From positions 186,001 through 250,000 of the forward strand of contig NZ_QZCH01000002.1 of NCBI RefSeq assembly GCF_003596335.1: a DNA stretch of 64,000 nucleotides, written 5' to 3'. Numbering within the stretch: the stretch's first letter is position 1; every line of letters begins with the position of its first letter. The notes beneath the pieces were generated by a model. It ran no database searches, was not told where the DNA came from, and worked only from the letters and a program-made list of their open reading frames with translations. Origin of the DNA: Motilimonas pumila (GTDB lineage Bacteria; Pseudomonadota; Gammaproteobacteria; Enterobacterales; CBDFNC01). Below are positions 51,881 through 60,864 of the stretch, piece by piece. A program made the position numbers and the translations under genes.

Positions 51881-54439
51881 ATGAGCAAACAAAAGCTGGT
51901 TGTTATCGGTAATGGCATGGTGGGGCACCGCTATATCGAAGACCTGGTTGAAAAAGCCGAAGCGGGTGCATTTGATATCACAGTGTTTTGTGAAGAGCCA
52001 CGCCTTGCATACGACAGGGTTCACCTGTCTTCTTACTTTTCTCACCACACGGCCGATGAGCTTTCTTTGGTTAAAGAAGGCTTCTATGACAAGCACGGTA
52101 TTAATGTGCTGGTGGGCGAGCGTGCCATTAACATTAACCGCGACAGCCGCATTGTGTACTCTAGCAGTGGCCGTGAAGTGCAATACGATAAGTTAATCTT
52201 GGCGACTGGCTCGTACCCGTTTGTGCCACCTATTAAAGGCAATGACGGCAAAGATTGTTTTGTTTATCGTACTATTGAAGATTTAAAAGCCATTGAAGCA
52301 AATGCCAAGCACAGTAAAACCGGCGTAGTCGTTGGCGGCGGTTTATTGGGGTTAGAGGCTGCGGGCGCGTTAAAAGCGTTAGGTTTAGAAACCCACGTGG
52401 TGGAGTTTGCGCCAAAACTGATGGCCGAGCAACTTGACCAAGCGGGCGGTGACCAGCTACGCAAGAAAATTGAGCGCATGGGCGTGCAAGTGCACACCAG
52501 CAAAAACACCCTCGAAATTGCGACTAAAGGTGAACAAGCCCGCAACACCATGGTGTTCGCCGATGATACTCAACTAGAAACTGACTTAGTTGTATTCTCT
52601 GCCGGTATTCGTCCTCGCGACAATTTAGCCAAGCAAATGGCCCTCGACATTGCCCCTCGTGGTGGCGTGGCGATTAACGATTATTGCCAAACCTCTGATG
52701 AGCATATTTATGCCATTGGTGAATGTGCTTCTTGGCACAATACCTTCTTTGGCTTAGTCGCTCCTGGATACAAAATGGCCACGGTAGCTGTGGACCACTT
52801 ACTGGGTTTAGACAGCAAGTTTGAAGGCGCTGACATGAGCGCGAAACTCAAACTGCTGGGCGTAAAAGTGGGTTCGATTGGCGACGCAAATGGCCGCACG
52901 CCGGGCTGTAAAAGCTTTATGTATCACAACGATGAGCAAGACGTTTACAAGCGTATTATTGTCTCAGAAGACGGCAAAAAGCTACTTGGCGCGGTGCTGG
53001 TGGGTGACACTTCTGACTACGGCGATTTATTGCAGCTGAAACTCAATGAAATTGATTTGCCAGAGCACCCAGATACGCTGATTTTACCGGCCCATGCGGG
53101 CGCAGAAAAACCGTCCCTAGGCGCAGATGCTTTACCAGAAACCGCGGTAATTTGTTCATGTTTTGACGTGACCAAAGGCAAAATTGCCCAAGCGGTGGCA
53201 GCCGGTCATCATACTTTGGCAGACATCAAAGCGGAAACAAACGCAGGCACTGGCTGTGGCGGTTGCTTGCCTTTGGTGACCTCGGTATTAAATGCCGAGC
53301 TTGCCAAGTCTGGCATTGAAGTGAAGAACGACTTGTGTGAGCACTTTGCATACTCGCGCCAAGAGTTGTTCCACCTTATTCGAATTGAAGAAATTAAGAC
53401 CTTTGACGCGTTATTAGAAAAATACGGTAAAGGCTACGGCTGTGAAGTGTGTAAACCTGCGGTGGGCTCTATGCTTGCTTCCGCTTGGGGTGAGCATATT
53501 TTAAAACCTGAGTTAGTGAAGTTGCACGACACTAACGACAACTTCTTAGGCAATATTCAAAAAGACGGCACCTATTCGGTGATTCCACGCATGGCGGGTG
53601 GTGAAGTCACGCCACAAGCGTTAAAAGTGTTGGCGGAAGTAGCGGCTGAATACAACCTCTACACCAAGATTACCGGCGCCCAACGGATTGGTTTGTTTGG
53701 CGCGCAAAAAGATGATTTACCTGCGATTTGGGGCAAATTAATTGATGCTGGCTATGAAACGGGCCAAGCCTATGCCAAAGCGTTGCGCATGGCGAAAACC
53801 TGTGTGGGTTCAACTTGGTGTCGTTACGGGGTACAAGATTCTGTTGGCCTGGGCGTGCGCATTGAAAACCGTTATAAGGGCATTCGCACCCCGCATAAAA
53901 TGAAGTTTGGTGTGTCTGGCTGTACTCGTGAATGTGCGGAAGCCCAAGGTAAAGATTTAGGCATTATTGCCACTGATGCTGGCTGGAATATGTATGTGTG
54001 TGGTAACGGCGGCATGAAACCGCGCCACGCTGACTTACTGGCGTCGGATCTGGACGAAGCAACGTTAATGCAATACATCGACCGCTTTATGATGTTTTAT
54101 ATTCGCACCGCCGCGCCATTGCAGCGCACGTCTGTGTGGCTAGAAAACATGGAAGGTGGCATTGATTACTTACGTGAAGTCATCATGAACGACAAGCTGG
54201 GCATAAACCAACAGCTTGAAACTGACGTGGCAAAACTGGTTGACGAGTTCCAATGTGAATGGACCGAAGCCATTAACGACGAGCAGCAGCTAAAACGCTT
54301 TAGCCACTTTATTAACTCAGACTTACGTGACGATAACGTGGTCTTTGTGCCGGCTCGCGAACAACACCGCCCAGCCAATAACAAAGAAAAAGCGGCCCAT
54401 CAAAAAGGCGATATTTTACACGTGGAATTGGAGGCTTAA
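51881..54439 (+). CDS. nirB: NADH-dependent nitrite reductase, large subunit
   Basis: An 852-residue NirB from the ATG at 51881 (GGAG upstream; the frame is open 27 codons earlier). It reduces nitrite to ammonia in the cytoplasm. The N-terminal FAD/NADH module has V-V-I-G-N-G-M-V-G-H-R-Y and a second G-G-G-L-L-G-L-E. Two BFD-like [2Fe-2S] Cys clusters lie near 430-560. The C-terminal sirohaem/[4Fe-4S] domain has C-V-G-S-T-W-C and C-T-R-E-C. nirD and nirC follow. FNR and NarL/NarP sites upstream indicate anaerobic, nitrate/nitrite-controlled expression. Confidence 0.97.
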   Translation: MSKQKLVVIGNGMVGHRYIEDLVEKAEAGAFDITVFCEEPRLAYDRVHLSSYFSHHTADELSLVKEGFYDKHGINVLVGERAININRDSRIVYSSSGREVQYDKLILATGSYPFVPPIKGNDGKDCFVYRTIEDLKAIEANAKHSKTGVVVGGGLLGLEAAGALKALGLETHVVEFAPKLMAEQLDQAGGDQLRKKIERMGVQVHTSKNTLEIATKGEQARNTMVFADDTQLETDLVVFSAGIRPRDNLAKQMALDIAPRGGVAINDYCQTSDEHIYAIGECASWHNTFFGLVAPGYKMATVAVDHLLGLDSKFEGADMSAKLKLLGVKVGSIGDANGRTPGCKSFMYHNDEQDVYKRIIVSEDGKKLLGAVLVGDTSDYGDLLQLKLNEIDLPEHPDTLILPAHAGAEKPSLGADALPETAVICSCFDVTKGKIAQAVAAGHHTLADIKAETNAGTGCGGCLPLVTSVLNAELAKSGIEVKNDLCEHFAYSRQELFHLIRIEEIKTFDALLEKYGKGYGCEVCKPAVGSMLASAWGEHILKPELVKLHDTNDNFLGNIQKDGTYSVIPRMAGGEVTPQALKVLAEVAAEYNLYTKITGAQRIGLFGAQKDDLPAIWGKLIDAGYETGQAYAKALRMAKTCVGSTWCRYGVQDSVGLGVRIENRYKGIRTPHKMKFGVSGCTRECAEAQGKDLGIIATDAGWNMYVCGNGGMKPRHADLLASDLDEATLMQYIDRFMMFYIRTAAPLQRTSVWLENMEGGIDYLREVIMNDKLGINQQLETDVAKLVDEFQCEWTEAINDEQQLKRFSHFINSDLRDDNVVFVPAREQHRPANNKEKAAHQKGDILHVELEA

Positions 54440-54441
54440 TC

Positions 54442-54774
54442 ATGGCGTTTGAATCAGTTTGTCAACTTGACGATATTACCCCTGGCACCGGCGTATGCGC
54501 TTTGGTGGCCGGACAACAAGTCGCGCTATTTAGGCCTTCGAGCGAAGCTGAGGTATTTGCCATTAGCAATATGGACCCATTTGCACAATCTAACGTGTTG
54601 TCGCGTGGCCTTATTGTTGAGCACCAAGACGAGTTATGGGTAGCAAGCCCACTCAAAAAACAACGCTTTAACCTGACCAGCGGCATTTGCATGGAAGATG
54701 AGCGCTTTAACATTAAAGCATTCAAAGCCAGAGTGGTGGACGGGCGAGTAGAAGTAGCTAGCAAAAACAAATAG
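54442..54774 (+). CDS. nirD: NADH-dependent nitrite reductase, small subunit
   Basis: A 110-residue NirD with a Rieske-like fold (G-T-G-V-C-A-L-V-A-G, V-F-A-I-S-N-M-D-P-F, V-A-S-P-L-K-K-Q-R-F-N-L-T-S-G-I-C). The Cys/His cluster ligands of true Rieske proteins are absent, as is normal for NirD. It supports NirB activity. It starts 2 bases after nirB and is followed by a hairpin before nirC. Confidence 0.95.
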   Translation: MAFESVCQLDDITPGTGVCALVAGQQVALFRPSSEAEVFAISNMDPFAQSNVLSRGLIVEHQDELWVASPLKKQRFNLTSGICMEDERFNIKAFKARVVDGRVEVASKNK

Positions 54775-54779
54775 TTAAC

Positions 54780-54803
54780 AAAAGCCATCTTCTGATGGCT
54801 TTT
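54780..54803 (+). terminator. Hairpin between nirD and nirC
   Basis: AAAAGCCATC (54780-54789) and GATGGCTTTT (54794-54803) form a 10-bp stem with a 4-base loop and T-rich tail. It probably attenuates read-through so that nirC is made at a lower level. Confidence 0.75.
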
Positions 54804-54842
54804 GCTTTTCAAGCGAATTTAAATTACACGAAAGGGAAGAGT

Positions 54843-55655
54843 ATGTCTTACGTAAAACCTGCAGAATTTGTGCAGACCATGATCAGTGCCGGCGAAAGCA
54901 AGGTAATGATGTCAACCCGTGATACTTTGATCCGCGGCATTATGGCGGGCGCGGTATTAGCCATTGCGGTAGCGGTGGCGATCACAGCTGCAGTGCAAAC
55001 TGGCATGCCGATTGTGGGCGCCTTGGTGTTCCCAGTGGGCTTTTGTATTTTAAACCTGATGGGTTTTGACCTATTAACCGGTGTGTTTGCTCTGGCCCCG
55101 TTGGCCTTGTTTGAGAAACGCCCTGGCGTAAATAAAGCCGGCGTATTACGCAACTGGCTATTGGTGGGCCTAGGTAACTTAATTGGCGCCGTGTCGGTGG
55201 CTTTTTTAGTGGCTTTGTCTTTTACTATGAACTTCTCTGTTGAGCCAGGTGCGGTGGGGCAAGCCTTTATTAAAGCTTCCACTGCGCGCAGCGTTGGCTT
55301 TGAAGCCCATGGCTTAAATGGTTGGATCACTGTGTTTGTGCGCGGCATTCTATGTAACTGGATGGTGTGTTTAGGCGTTGTGGGTGCCATGGTGTCTAAA
55401 TCTGTCGGCGGTAAAGTGCTGGCGATGTGGTTCCCTATCTTTATCTTCTTTGCATTGGTGTTTGAACATGCCGTGGTAAACATGTACCTATTCCCGCTTG
55501 GCATGATGCTAGGCGCTGAATTTACCATTGCTGACTGGCTACTGTGGAACCAAATTCCAGTCACCTTAGGCAACCTTGTGGGTGGCTTAATGGTTACGGG
55601 TTTAAGCCTTTACGTGACGCACGGTAAAACGCAACCACAACGCAAAGTAGCTTAA
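54843..55655 (+). CDS. nirC: Nitrite/formate channel NirC
   Basis: A 270-residue inner-membrane channel of the formate/nitrite transporter family (E. coli NirC 268). The ATG at 54843 has AAGGGAAGAG upstream. Six transmembrane segments are seen. FNT features are the Ala/Gly-rich first helices (R-G-I-M-A-G-A-V-L), L-T-G-V-F near residue 75 and H-A-V-V-N-M near 212, which holds the conserved His of the pore. Nitrite supply to NirBD is the likely role. A formate channel is the alternative, but the position favours nitrite. Confidence 0.92.
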   Translation: MSYVKPAEFVQTMISAGESKVMMSTRDTLIRGIMAGAVLAIAVAVAITAAVQTGMPIVGALVFPVGFCILNLMGFDLLTGVFALAPLALFEKRPGVNKAGVLRNWLLVGLGNLIGAVSVAFLVALSFTMNFSVEPGAVGQAFIKASTARSVGFEAHGLNGWITVFVRGILCNWMVCLGVVGAMVSKSVGGKVLAMWFPIFIFFALVFEHAVVNMYLFPLGMMLGAEFTIADWLLWNQIPVTLGNLVGGLMVTGLSLYVTHGKTQPQRKVA

Positions 55656-55712
55656 TACCCTACTTGTTACTGGGGCGCTTAAGTTTACTTAACGCAGCCT
55701 ATTAAGATGCAT

Positions 55713-55744
55713 AACGCCGTTTTAACGACAGTTAAAGCGGCGTT
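55713..55744. terminator. Bidirectional terminator between nirC and the VOC gene
   Basis: AACGCCGTTTTAAC (55713-55726) and GTTAAAGCGGCGTT (55731-55744) pair around a 4-base loop with one mismatch, T-rich on either side, between convergent genes. Confidence 0.8.
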
Positions 55745-55749
55745 GTTGT

Positions 55750-56172
55750 TTATTCCGTTTGATTGCGCTGGGCGGGTATATCCGACAGGTATTGCACAAA
55801 CTCAAATTCAATGCCGGTAGGATCAAGGTAGTAGACGTTGCGGCGAAACTCGCTGCGGCTAATGCCGCCATATAAGTCCTGGTAACCGGCGGCAGTCATG
55901 CGTGAAACAAGGGCTTCAATATCGTTCACCTCAAACCCTAAATGTGCGACGCCAGGCTGTTTCCCTTTATTATCTCTGGCGATGCCTTGAGCGCCACTGC
56001 ATAAGGTGACGTAGTTATAATCGTCCCCTAAGTGCAGCCAATGTCTGGGTTGGCCATACCATTCATAGTCTGCTTCGTCTCTTACTCGCCAGTGCGGAAA
56101 TGCCGTTTGTAAAAATGCTTGGCTTTGTTGGATATCGTTTACCAATAGATTGGCGTGTTCAAGTCTTATCAT
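55750..56172 (-). CDS. VOC-superfamily (glyoxalase/dioxygenase-like) protein
   Basis: A 140-residue single VOC module made of two beta-alpha-beta-beta-beta halves. The likely metal ligands are His6 (L-E-H-A-N-L), His in V-A-H-L-G-F-E and Glu in I-E-F-E-F-V-Q-Y. Glyoxalase I, fosfomycin-resistance enzymes and extradiol dioxygenases share this fold, and nothing here fixes the reaction. AAGGAAG lies before the ATG. Its 5' end is 55 bases from the FMN reductase gene, and both read leftward, so they may share a transcript. Confidence 0.8.
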   Translation of the reverse strand: MIRLEHANLLVNDIQQSQAFLQTAFPHWRVRDEADYEWYGQPRHWLHLGDDYNYVTLCSGAQGIARDNKGKQPGVAHLGFEVNDIEALVSRMTAAGYQDLYGGISRSEFRRNVYYLDPTGIEFEFVQYLSDIPAQRNQTE

Positions 56173-56227
56173 GTTTGCTTCCTTCCTTTTGTTTTTATAT
56201 TGTCTTGTGAGGGGCGTAGGTTAGGCA

Positions 56228-56818
56228 TTACATGCCATAGCCAAAGTCGTTTAATAAAGCTTGATGAGCTTGTCTCATTGGCGCTAGCGCTGCTGCGTAA
56301 TGGCCTAAAATGGCCAGGCTTTGTTTGATGTTATGGCGCAAGCTTGCTTCATGAGGGCCATCTGCCTCAGCACCTAATACTTGTCCCACTTGCCGCACTA
56401 TGATGTGATTGGGGATGAGCACCATTTGGTTATTTTTAGTGCCAAACGAGCGCAGCTCGGCAATCGGGTAGGCGCCGCTGATGCCATCAGACACAGAGAT
56501 GGCTAAGGCCGGCTTATGGCCGACTTCTTGAGGTGAGCACAGCATCAAAAAGTTTTTCATGATGGGCGTGACCATGCCATCCCATTCCGGCGTAATAATG
56601 ACGATGGCGTCAGCGGCTGCTAGCGCTTGCTGTACCGGTTGCCACGCTTGCCACTGCGGCCCTTCTGGAAAATCGTTGTCCCATAGGGGCAACTGTAACC
56701 CATGCAAATCAAAACAACTGACTTGCTCAAAAGGCTGCGACGAGCCTTGTAAATACTGGGCGACCTTCCAGCTATTGGAAGGAGATTGCTGACTGCCACT
56801 GATGATGATGAGTTTCAT
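56228..56818 (-). CDS. NAD(P)H-dependent FMN reductase
   Basis: A 196-residue flavodoxin-like reductase: I-I-S-G-S-Q-Q-S-P-S-N-S (phosphate-binding loop of FMN) and I-T-P-E-W-D-G-M-V-T-P-I-M-K-N-F-L, the NADPH-FMN reductase signature. It may reduce quinones, azo compounds or iron chelates; the substrate is not evident. GGAG lies before the ATG. It is divergent from an Fe-S-type regulator with two palindromic sites between them, so it is a probable target of that regulator. Confidence 0.87.
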   Translation of the reverse strand: MKLIIISGSQQSPSNSWKVAQYLQGSSQPFEQVSCFDLHGLQLPLWDNDFPEGPQWQAWQPVQQALAAADAIVIITPEWDGMVTPIMKNFLMLCSPQEVGHKPALAISVSDGISGAYPIAELRSFGTKNNQMVLIPNHIIVRQVGQVLGAEADGPHEASLRHNIKQSLAILGHYAAALAPMRQAHQALLNDFGYGM

Positions 56819-56852
56819 TATCGGCTCCTTGTTGCGTTTCCTATCTCTTATA

Positions 56853-56868
56853 TAAACCTAATTGTTTA
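56853..56868. promoter_or_regulatory. Candidate regulator operator O1
   Basis: TAAAC-N6-GTTTA, a perfect 5+5 inverted repeat in the divergent promoter. An identical arrangement lies 27 bp downstream. Confidence 0.55.
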
Positions 56869-56879
56869 TTTATTTTATG

Positions 56880-56895
56880 TAAACATTTTTGTTTA
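56880..56895. promoter_or_regulatory. Candidate regulator operator O2
   Basis: TAAAC-N6-GTTTA again. The right arms of O1 and O2 are both part of a repeated TTGTTTATTTATTTT segment (56862-56876 and 56889-56903). Confidence 0.55.
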
Positions 56896-56924
56896 TTTAT
56901 TTTTGTTGTGACATAATCAAAGCC

Positions 56925-57545
56925 ATGAAAACAGCTAATAAGATTCCTCAGCTGCTGAAGCAGCACGGCCCGCAAACCAGCCAACAACTCGCACAGTTGT
57001 TGGACATGACCTCCATGGCGGCGCGCAAACATTTGCTGAAATTACAGCAAGAAGGCTTGGTGGCGGATGAACATGTTGCCGAAGCGGTGGGGCGCCCGAA
57101 ACAATATTGGACACTGACAGAGCAAGGCCAACAAATGTTCCCTCAGCGTTATGGCGCGCTGAGTTTACAATTGATTGAAGGGGTCACGGAGGTGTTTGGT
57201 GCTGAAGGGTTAAACGCATTAATTAAGCGCCGCGAGCAACAAAGCATGGCGCTATATCAAGCGGCGTTAGCACCGCTGGATGATATTGGGGATAAGCTGA
57301 ATGCGTTAGCGCAATGTCGCACCGAAGAAGGCTACATGGCAACCGTGTATCGTCAAGGTGAAGATTGGTGGCTGGTGGAAATGCATTGCCCGATTTGCGA
57401 AGCCGCGAAAGTGTGCCAAGGCTTTTGTCAGTCTGAACTTGAGTGTTTTCAAGCCTTGTTTAAGGGGCTTGCAACCGTAACCAGAGATGAATATTTATTA
57501 GACGGAGCGGCGCGTTGCAGCTACCGAGTAAGTCCGCTTCTATAG
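56925..57545 (+). CDS. SufR-like winged-helix regulator with Cys cluster
   Basis: A 206-residue regulator. The N-terminal winged helix (about 5-70: Q-T-S-Q-Q-L-A-Q-L-L-D-M-T, A-A-R-K-H-L-L-K-L) and G-R-P-K-Q-Y-W-T-L precede a helical middle. A C-terminal Cys-rich segment follows: H-C-P-I-C near residue 150, then V-C and F-C-Q-S. This Cys-x2-Cys...Cys...Cys arrangement resembles the cluster-binding part of SufR-type Fe-S sensors. Start at the ATG at 56925, without a strong ribosome-binding site. It is divergent from the FMN reductase gene. Confidence 0.78.
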   Translation: MKTANKIPQLLKQHGPQTSQQLAQLLDMTSMAARKHLLKLQQEGLVADEHVAEAVGRPKQYWTLTEQGQQMFPQRYGALSLQLIEGVTEVFGAEGLNALIKRREQQSMALYQAALAPLDDIGDKLNALAQCRTEEGYMATVYRQGEDWWLVEMHCPICEAAKVCQGFCQSELECFQALFKGLATVTRDEYLLDGAARCSYRVSPLL

Positions 57546-57571
57546 GGCACGTAGAAGCGAACATTGCGAGT

Positions 57572-58486
57572 TTAAGAGTCGCTCAACTTAGCTAATTTTT
57601 GGCGTTGATAGTGCTGTGCGGATTGGCTGATCTTATTGCTTTTACCCGTTTCTAACCATTGGCGAATACGGCCAGCGTCACCAATGGGCGTGCGTTTGCC
57701 ATATGCATCGAGCGTGACTGTCACTAACGTTCTACCAGATACTTTTGCCACCATAACCAAACAGCGACCCGCTTCATTAAGATACCCGGTTTTATTGAGC
57801 ATGACGGTCCAGCGCTTACCTCTTACTAAGGGGTTGGTATTGGTATAGCCGAGCTTGTATTTAGGTTTACTAAAATAAGCCGTGTGCACGACAGTTGTAC
57901 TGTAATCGCGGATGGTTTTATATTTATAAGCCGCTTTTACCATCTTAGCTAAATCTCGTGCGGTAGAGCGATTCATCGGTGATAACCCCGTCGCTTCCAC
58001 AAAGACGGTATGGTTCATTCCCAGTTGTTTTGCTTTGCGGTTCATGGCATTAACAAATGCTGTGTAACCACCAGGGTAGCTTGCCCCCAAGGCTGCAGCG
58101 GCAAGGTTTTCAGAAGACATTAAGGCTAATCGTAAGGCTTCACCGCGATTAATTTGAGAGCCCCGACGAATACGGGTATGGCCAAATTCAATTAAGGCTC
58201 TGTGATCTTGAGTGAAAGTGATTTTTTGTTTAAGTGATTGTTTTCCGTCTAAAATGACCATGGCGGTCATCAGCTTAGTGATAGAGGCTATAGGCATCTG
58301 GGTATCGGCATTTTTTACGTAAAGCGGTTGTTTACCGTGTAAGTCGGTCACATATGCGCTGACAGAAGCCAATTTGAGCTTGGCAGGATCGACTTTATTG
58401 GCAGATGCTGAAAAAGACAGCAAACTGATGAAAAAACAGCTGATTAGAATGAAAAGTGCTCGAAACAAAATGCTGCGCCCTAACAA
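57572..58486 (-). CDS. pbpG: D-alanyl-D-alanine endopeptidase (PBP7/8)
   Basis: A 304-residue periplasmic penicillin-binding protein of the S11 family that cleaves peptidoglycan cross-links. A signal peptide spans about residues 1-29 (S-A-S-A). The three active-site motifs are intact: S68-I-T-K71, S-E-N near residue 124 and K-T-G near 230. It lacks the extra C-terminal anchor helix of PBP5/6, as expected for PBP7. The apparent start is a TTG with a weak site; a second TTG six codons in is possible. It is downstream of, and on the same strand as, a murA homologue. Confidence 0.93.
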   Translation of the reverse strand: MLGRSILFRALFILISCFFISLLSFSASANKVDPAKLKLASVSAYVTDLHGKQPLYVKNADTQMPIASITKLMTAMVILDGKQSLKQKITFTQDHRALIEFGHTRIRRGSQINRGEALRLALMSSENLAAAALGASYPGGYTAFVNAMNRKAKQLGMNHTVFVEATGLSPMNRSTARDLAKMVKAAYKYKTIRDYSTTVVHTAYFSKPKYKLGYTNTNPLVRGKRWTVMLNKTGYLNEAGRCLVMVAKVSGRTLVTVTLDAYGKRTPIGDAGRIRQWLETGKSNKISQSAQHYQRQKLAKLSDS

Positions 58487-58565
58487 AAATGCAAAACATT
58501 AAGATAAGCATAGATCATAGGGCGAAACAAGCAGGTATCTCACAGCTCAGATTAAGTTTATATCA

Positions 58566-59855
58566 TTAGCCGCAAAGTCTTATAGGCTGTATAGAGGGCT
58601 CTTTACCTAAACGTTGAATGGTGCCGCCGAGCTGGCTTAACTTTTGAGGTAAGTCATGATAGCCACGATCTAAGTGATAAATATCATGTACCTGAGTATG
58701 GCCTTGTGCAATCAGCCCTAACAGTATCAATGCGGCTCCGGCTCTTAAATCAGACGCTTTAACTTGGGCACCACTTAGCTCTGGATTACCTATAATCGCG
58801 GCGATGTTGCCTTGTAAACGTATTTTAGCGCCTAATCGCACAAATTCAGGAATGTGCTGAAAACGGTCATGGTAAATGGTTTCTTTGACCTGCGCGGCAC
58901 CTTTCAATGACGCAACCAAGGCAAGCCATTGGGGTTGTAAGTCAGTGGCGAAAAGTGGGTAGGGCCCAGTGGTAACTGAAATAGCTTTGAGAGGCCGCTT
59001 ACTGGCGTTAATGCTAATGCTGTTTTCACCCGAACTAATTTGCGCACCGGCAGCGATGAGTTTGTTCGTGAGCGCTTTTAAATGCTTAGGCTCTACTTGT
59101 TGTAAGGTAATCGCGCCTTGTGTGATGGCGGCTGCAATTAAGTAAGTGCCTGCTTCAATTCTATCTGGTATGGCACTGATACGGGCCGCCTGCAAGGTTT
59201 CGACGCCTTCGATAACCAAGGTATGACTGCCTTTACCAAAGACTTGTGCTCCCATGGCATTGAGTTGGTCGATGAGGTTATCAATTTCTGGTTCAATCGC
59301 CGCATTAAATAGGCGCGTTGTGCCTTTAGCGAGTACGGCTGCCATTAGCATGTTGGCTGTAGCGCCAACAGATACCGTGGTAAAGCTGAAGTCTGCGCCT
59401 TGTAAGCGGCCACTGTGGGCATGAATGTTACCGTGCTCAAGGTGCACTTGAGCGGCAAGAGATTGCATTGCTTTAATATGGAGGTCGACGGGGCGAGGCC
59501 CCCAAGCGCATCCGCCAGGCATTGCCACGCTGGCTTTACCGAGACGGGCTAGCAGAGGCCCAAGTACATAAATTGACGCGCGCATTTTACTAACAAGATG
59601 ATATGGCGCTTTGTGATGCGTGCAGGCGCGAGAGTCTATGGTTAGAGTCTGGTGCTGGTGGTTCACTTTGGCGCCAAGGTGGCGTAATAAGTCTGCCATA
59701 GTATTGACATCATCAAGCTGTGGCACATTGTCAATGGTAGATACGCCGCGACAAAGTAGCGTTGCTGCCATCAAGGGTAATACGGCATTTTTAGCGCCAG
59801 AAATATTAATGCTGCCGGTTAACGGTCCGCTTGGGTGAACAAGGTAAGATTCCAT
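58566..59855 (-). CDS. murA: UDP-N-acetylglucosamine 1-carboxyvinyltransferase (MurA family)
   Basis: A 429-residue MurA-type enolpyruvyl transferase (E. coli 419) adding PEP to UDP-GlcNAc, the first committed step of peptidoglycan synthesis. Lys22 (S-G-A-K-N), the fosfomycin-sensitive Cys116 in P-G-G-C-A-W-G-P-R-P, the catalytic Asp in A-T-D-L-Q and Arg in D-L-R-A-G are all in place. It is not next to the mla/ibaG genes that accompany murA in most Gammaproteobacteria, so it may be a second copy. It lies 79 bases upstream of pbpG. Confidence 0.92.
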   Translation of the reverse strand: MESYLVHPSGPLTGSINISGAKNAVLPLMAATLLCRGVSTIDNVPQLDDVNTMADLLRHLGAKVNHQHQTLTIDSRACTHHKAPYHLVSKMRASIYVLGPLLARLGKASVAMPGGCAWGPRPVDLHIKAMQSLAAQVHLEHGNIHAHSGRLQGADFSFTTVSVGATANMLMAAVLAKGTTRLFNAAIEPEIDNLIDQLNAMGAQVFGKGSHTLVIEGVETLQAARISAIPDRIEAGTYLIAAAITQGAITLQQVEPKHLKALTNKLIAAGAQISSGENSISINASKRPLKAISVTTGPYPLFATDLQPQWLALVASLKGAAQVKETIYHDRFQHIPEFVRLGAKIRLQGNIAAIIGNPELSGAQVKASDLRAGAALILLGLIAQGHTQVHDIYHLDRGYHDLPQKLSQLGGTIQRLGKEPSIQPIRLCG

Positions 59856-59945
59856 GATGAGTGCCTCTGCTTTATCAATAACTAAAGCCTAAAGCAGCAA
59901 TCAGGCAACATTTGGGAGCAATTATGGCAAATTATGGCAACATCA

Positions 59946-59970
59946 AAAAAAGCGCGACAAGCGCGCTTTC
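59946..59970 (-). terminator. Hairpin terminator after the lipoprotein gene
   Basis: AAAGCGCG and CGCGCTTT form the stem around a short loop, preceded by a run of A (U in the leftward transcript), just past the leftward lipoprotein stop. Confidence 0.75.
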
Positions 59971-59985
59971 GGGGCAACAGGAAAA

Positions 59986-60864
59986 TCAGTAAATCCAGTT
60001 GATGTCGCTGTCGAAATTGTAAGCTTCGCCCATGTTATCGATATTGCCATCATTGTCGGTATCGAGAGAGAAGTGTACGCCGTTAGTGTAGCCAAAGCTG
60101 TCTTTTGTTTCGGTAACTTCAAGTCTACTATTATTACCTGTTATCACTATCGCATTTGTTGCTTGGCTTAACGTGGCGCTACCGTGCTCGGAGCTGACAA
60201 TTGTCCCTTGCGCTTGTTGTGGAAGCACTTGGCTTATATCGAGTTCGAACGTGAGATGAACGCCTTCAAGAGCCACCTTCTGGCCTGTCATTAAGTTAGC
60301 AGCACTTGTATTGGCAATTTCAGTGAAACGATTTTCGCCTTGGCGGGTAAATGTATAGCCACCTTGCATTAACAACGCGAAGAGCTCGCCGGTGAAAGCG
60401 TCTTGGCCTTCGATTAGGTAGTTTTGATAGCTGCTTTCCAACTTGGATATTTGCCCATTGGTATCTAACGTGGCTTTTACTTGGGTAGCACCATTAAAGG
60501 TAACGCTCGATTCAATGCAATCATCAAAGCGAGTTAACAGACTCAACTCTCCGCTGCCTTCAGTTACTTGCATATGCAACTCACCACCGCCACTACATTG
60601 TGTCGTGTCTGTTAGCGTATTACGAGCGTAAGCTTGGCTATTAAATAGGGCTTGTCTGGCTTCTTGTCTTAGGTCATGGTCTGCCATCGTCATACCGATA
60701 AAATCTTGCACATTTTCAATGTTTAACTCGGCTTGCGCTGTTTCAACCGGGGTAACATCGTCCAATGGCGATACGGCAGTATTTGTGTCGCTGCTGCCAC
60801 TGCCACCACCACCGCATGCGGAAAGCGCGGCAGTTAGCAGCGCGGTGCTGAAGATCTTATTCAT
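59986..60864 (-). CDS. Putative lipoprotein of unknown function
   Basis: A 292-residue protein with a signal sequence and lipobox (L-S-A-C, Cys17) followed by a Gly/Ser linker (G-G-G-G-S-G-S-S-D). The rest has alternating strand patterns (L-H-M-Q-V-T-E-G-S-G-E-L-S-L, V-T-F-N-G-A-T-Q-V-K-A-T-L-D), suggesting a beta-rich outer-membrane lipoprotein. A C-terminal D-T-D-N-D-G-N-I-D-N motif looks like a calcium-binding loop. No family recognised. It is isolated between murA and the divergent YihY-type gene. Confidence 0.65.
   Translation of the reverse strand: MNKIFSTALLTAALSACGGGGSGSSDTNTAVSPLDDVTPVETAQAELNIENVQDFIGMTMADHDLRQEARQALFNSQAYARNTLTDTTQCSGGGELHMQVTEGSGELSLLTRFDDCIESSVTFNGATQVKATLDTNGQISKLESSYQNYLIEGQDAFTGELFALLMQGGYTFTRQGENRFTEIANTSAANLMTGQKVALEGVHLTFELDISQVLPQQAQGTIVSSEHGSATLSQATNAIVITGNNSRLEVTETKDSFGYTNGVHFSLDTDNDGNIDNMGEAYNFDSDINWIY

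Noticed and set aside
54848-55573. 241-residue leftward frame opposite nirC
   Set aside because: Antisense to a clear membrane channel gene; Pro/Thr/Asn-rich composition typical of a shadow frame.
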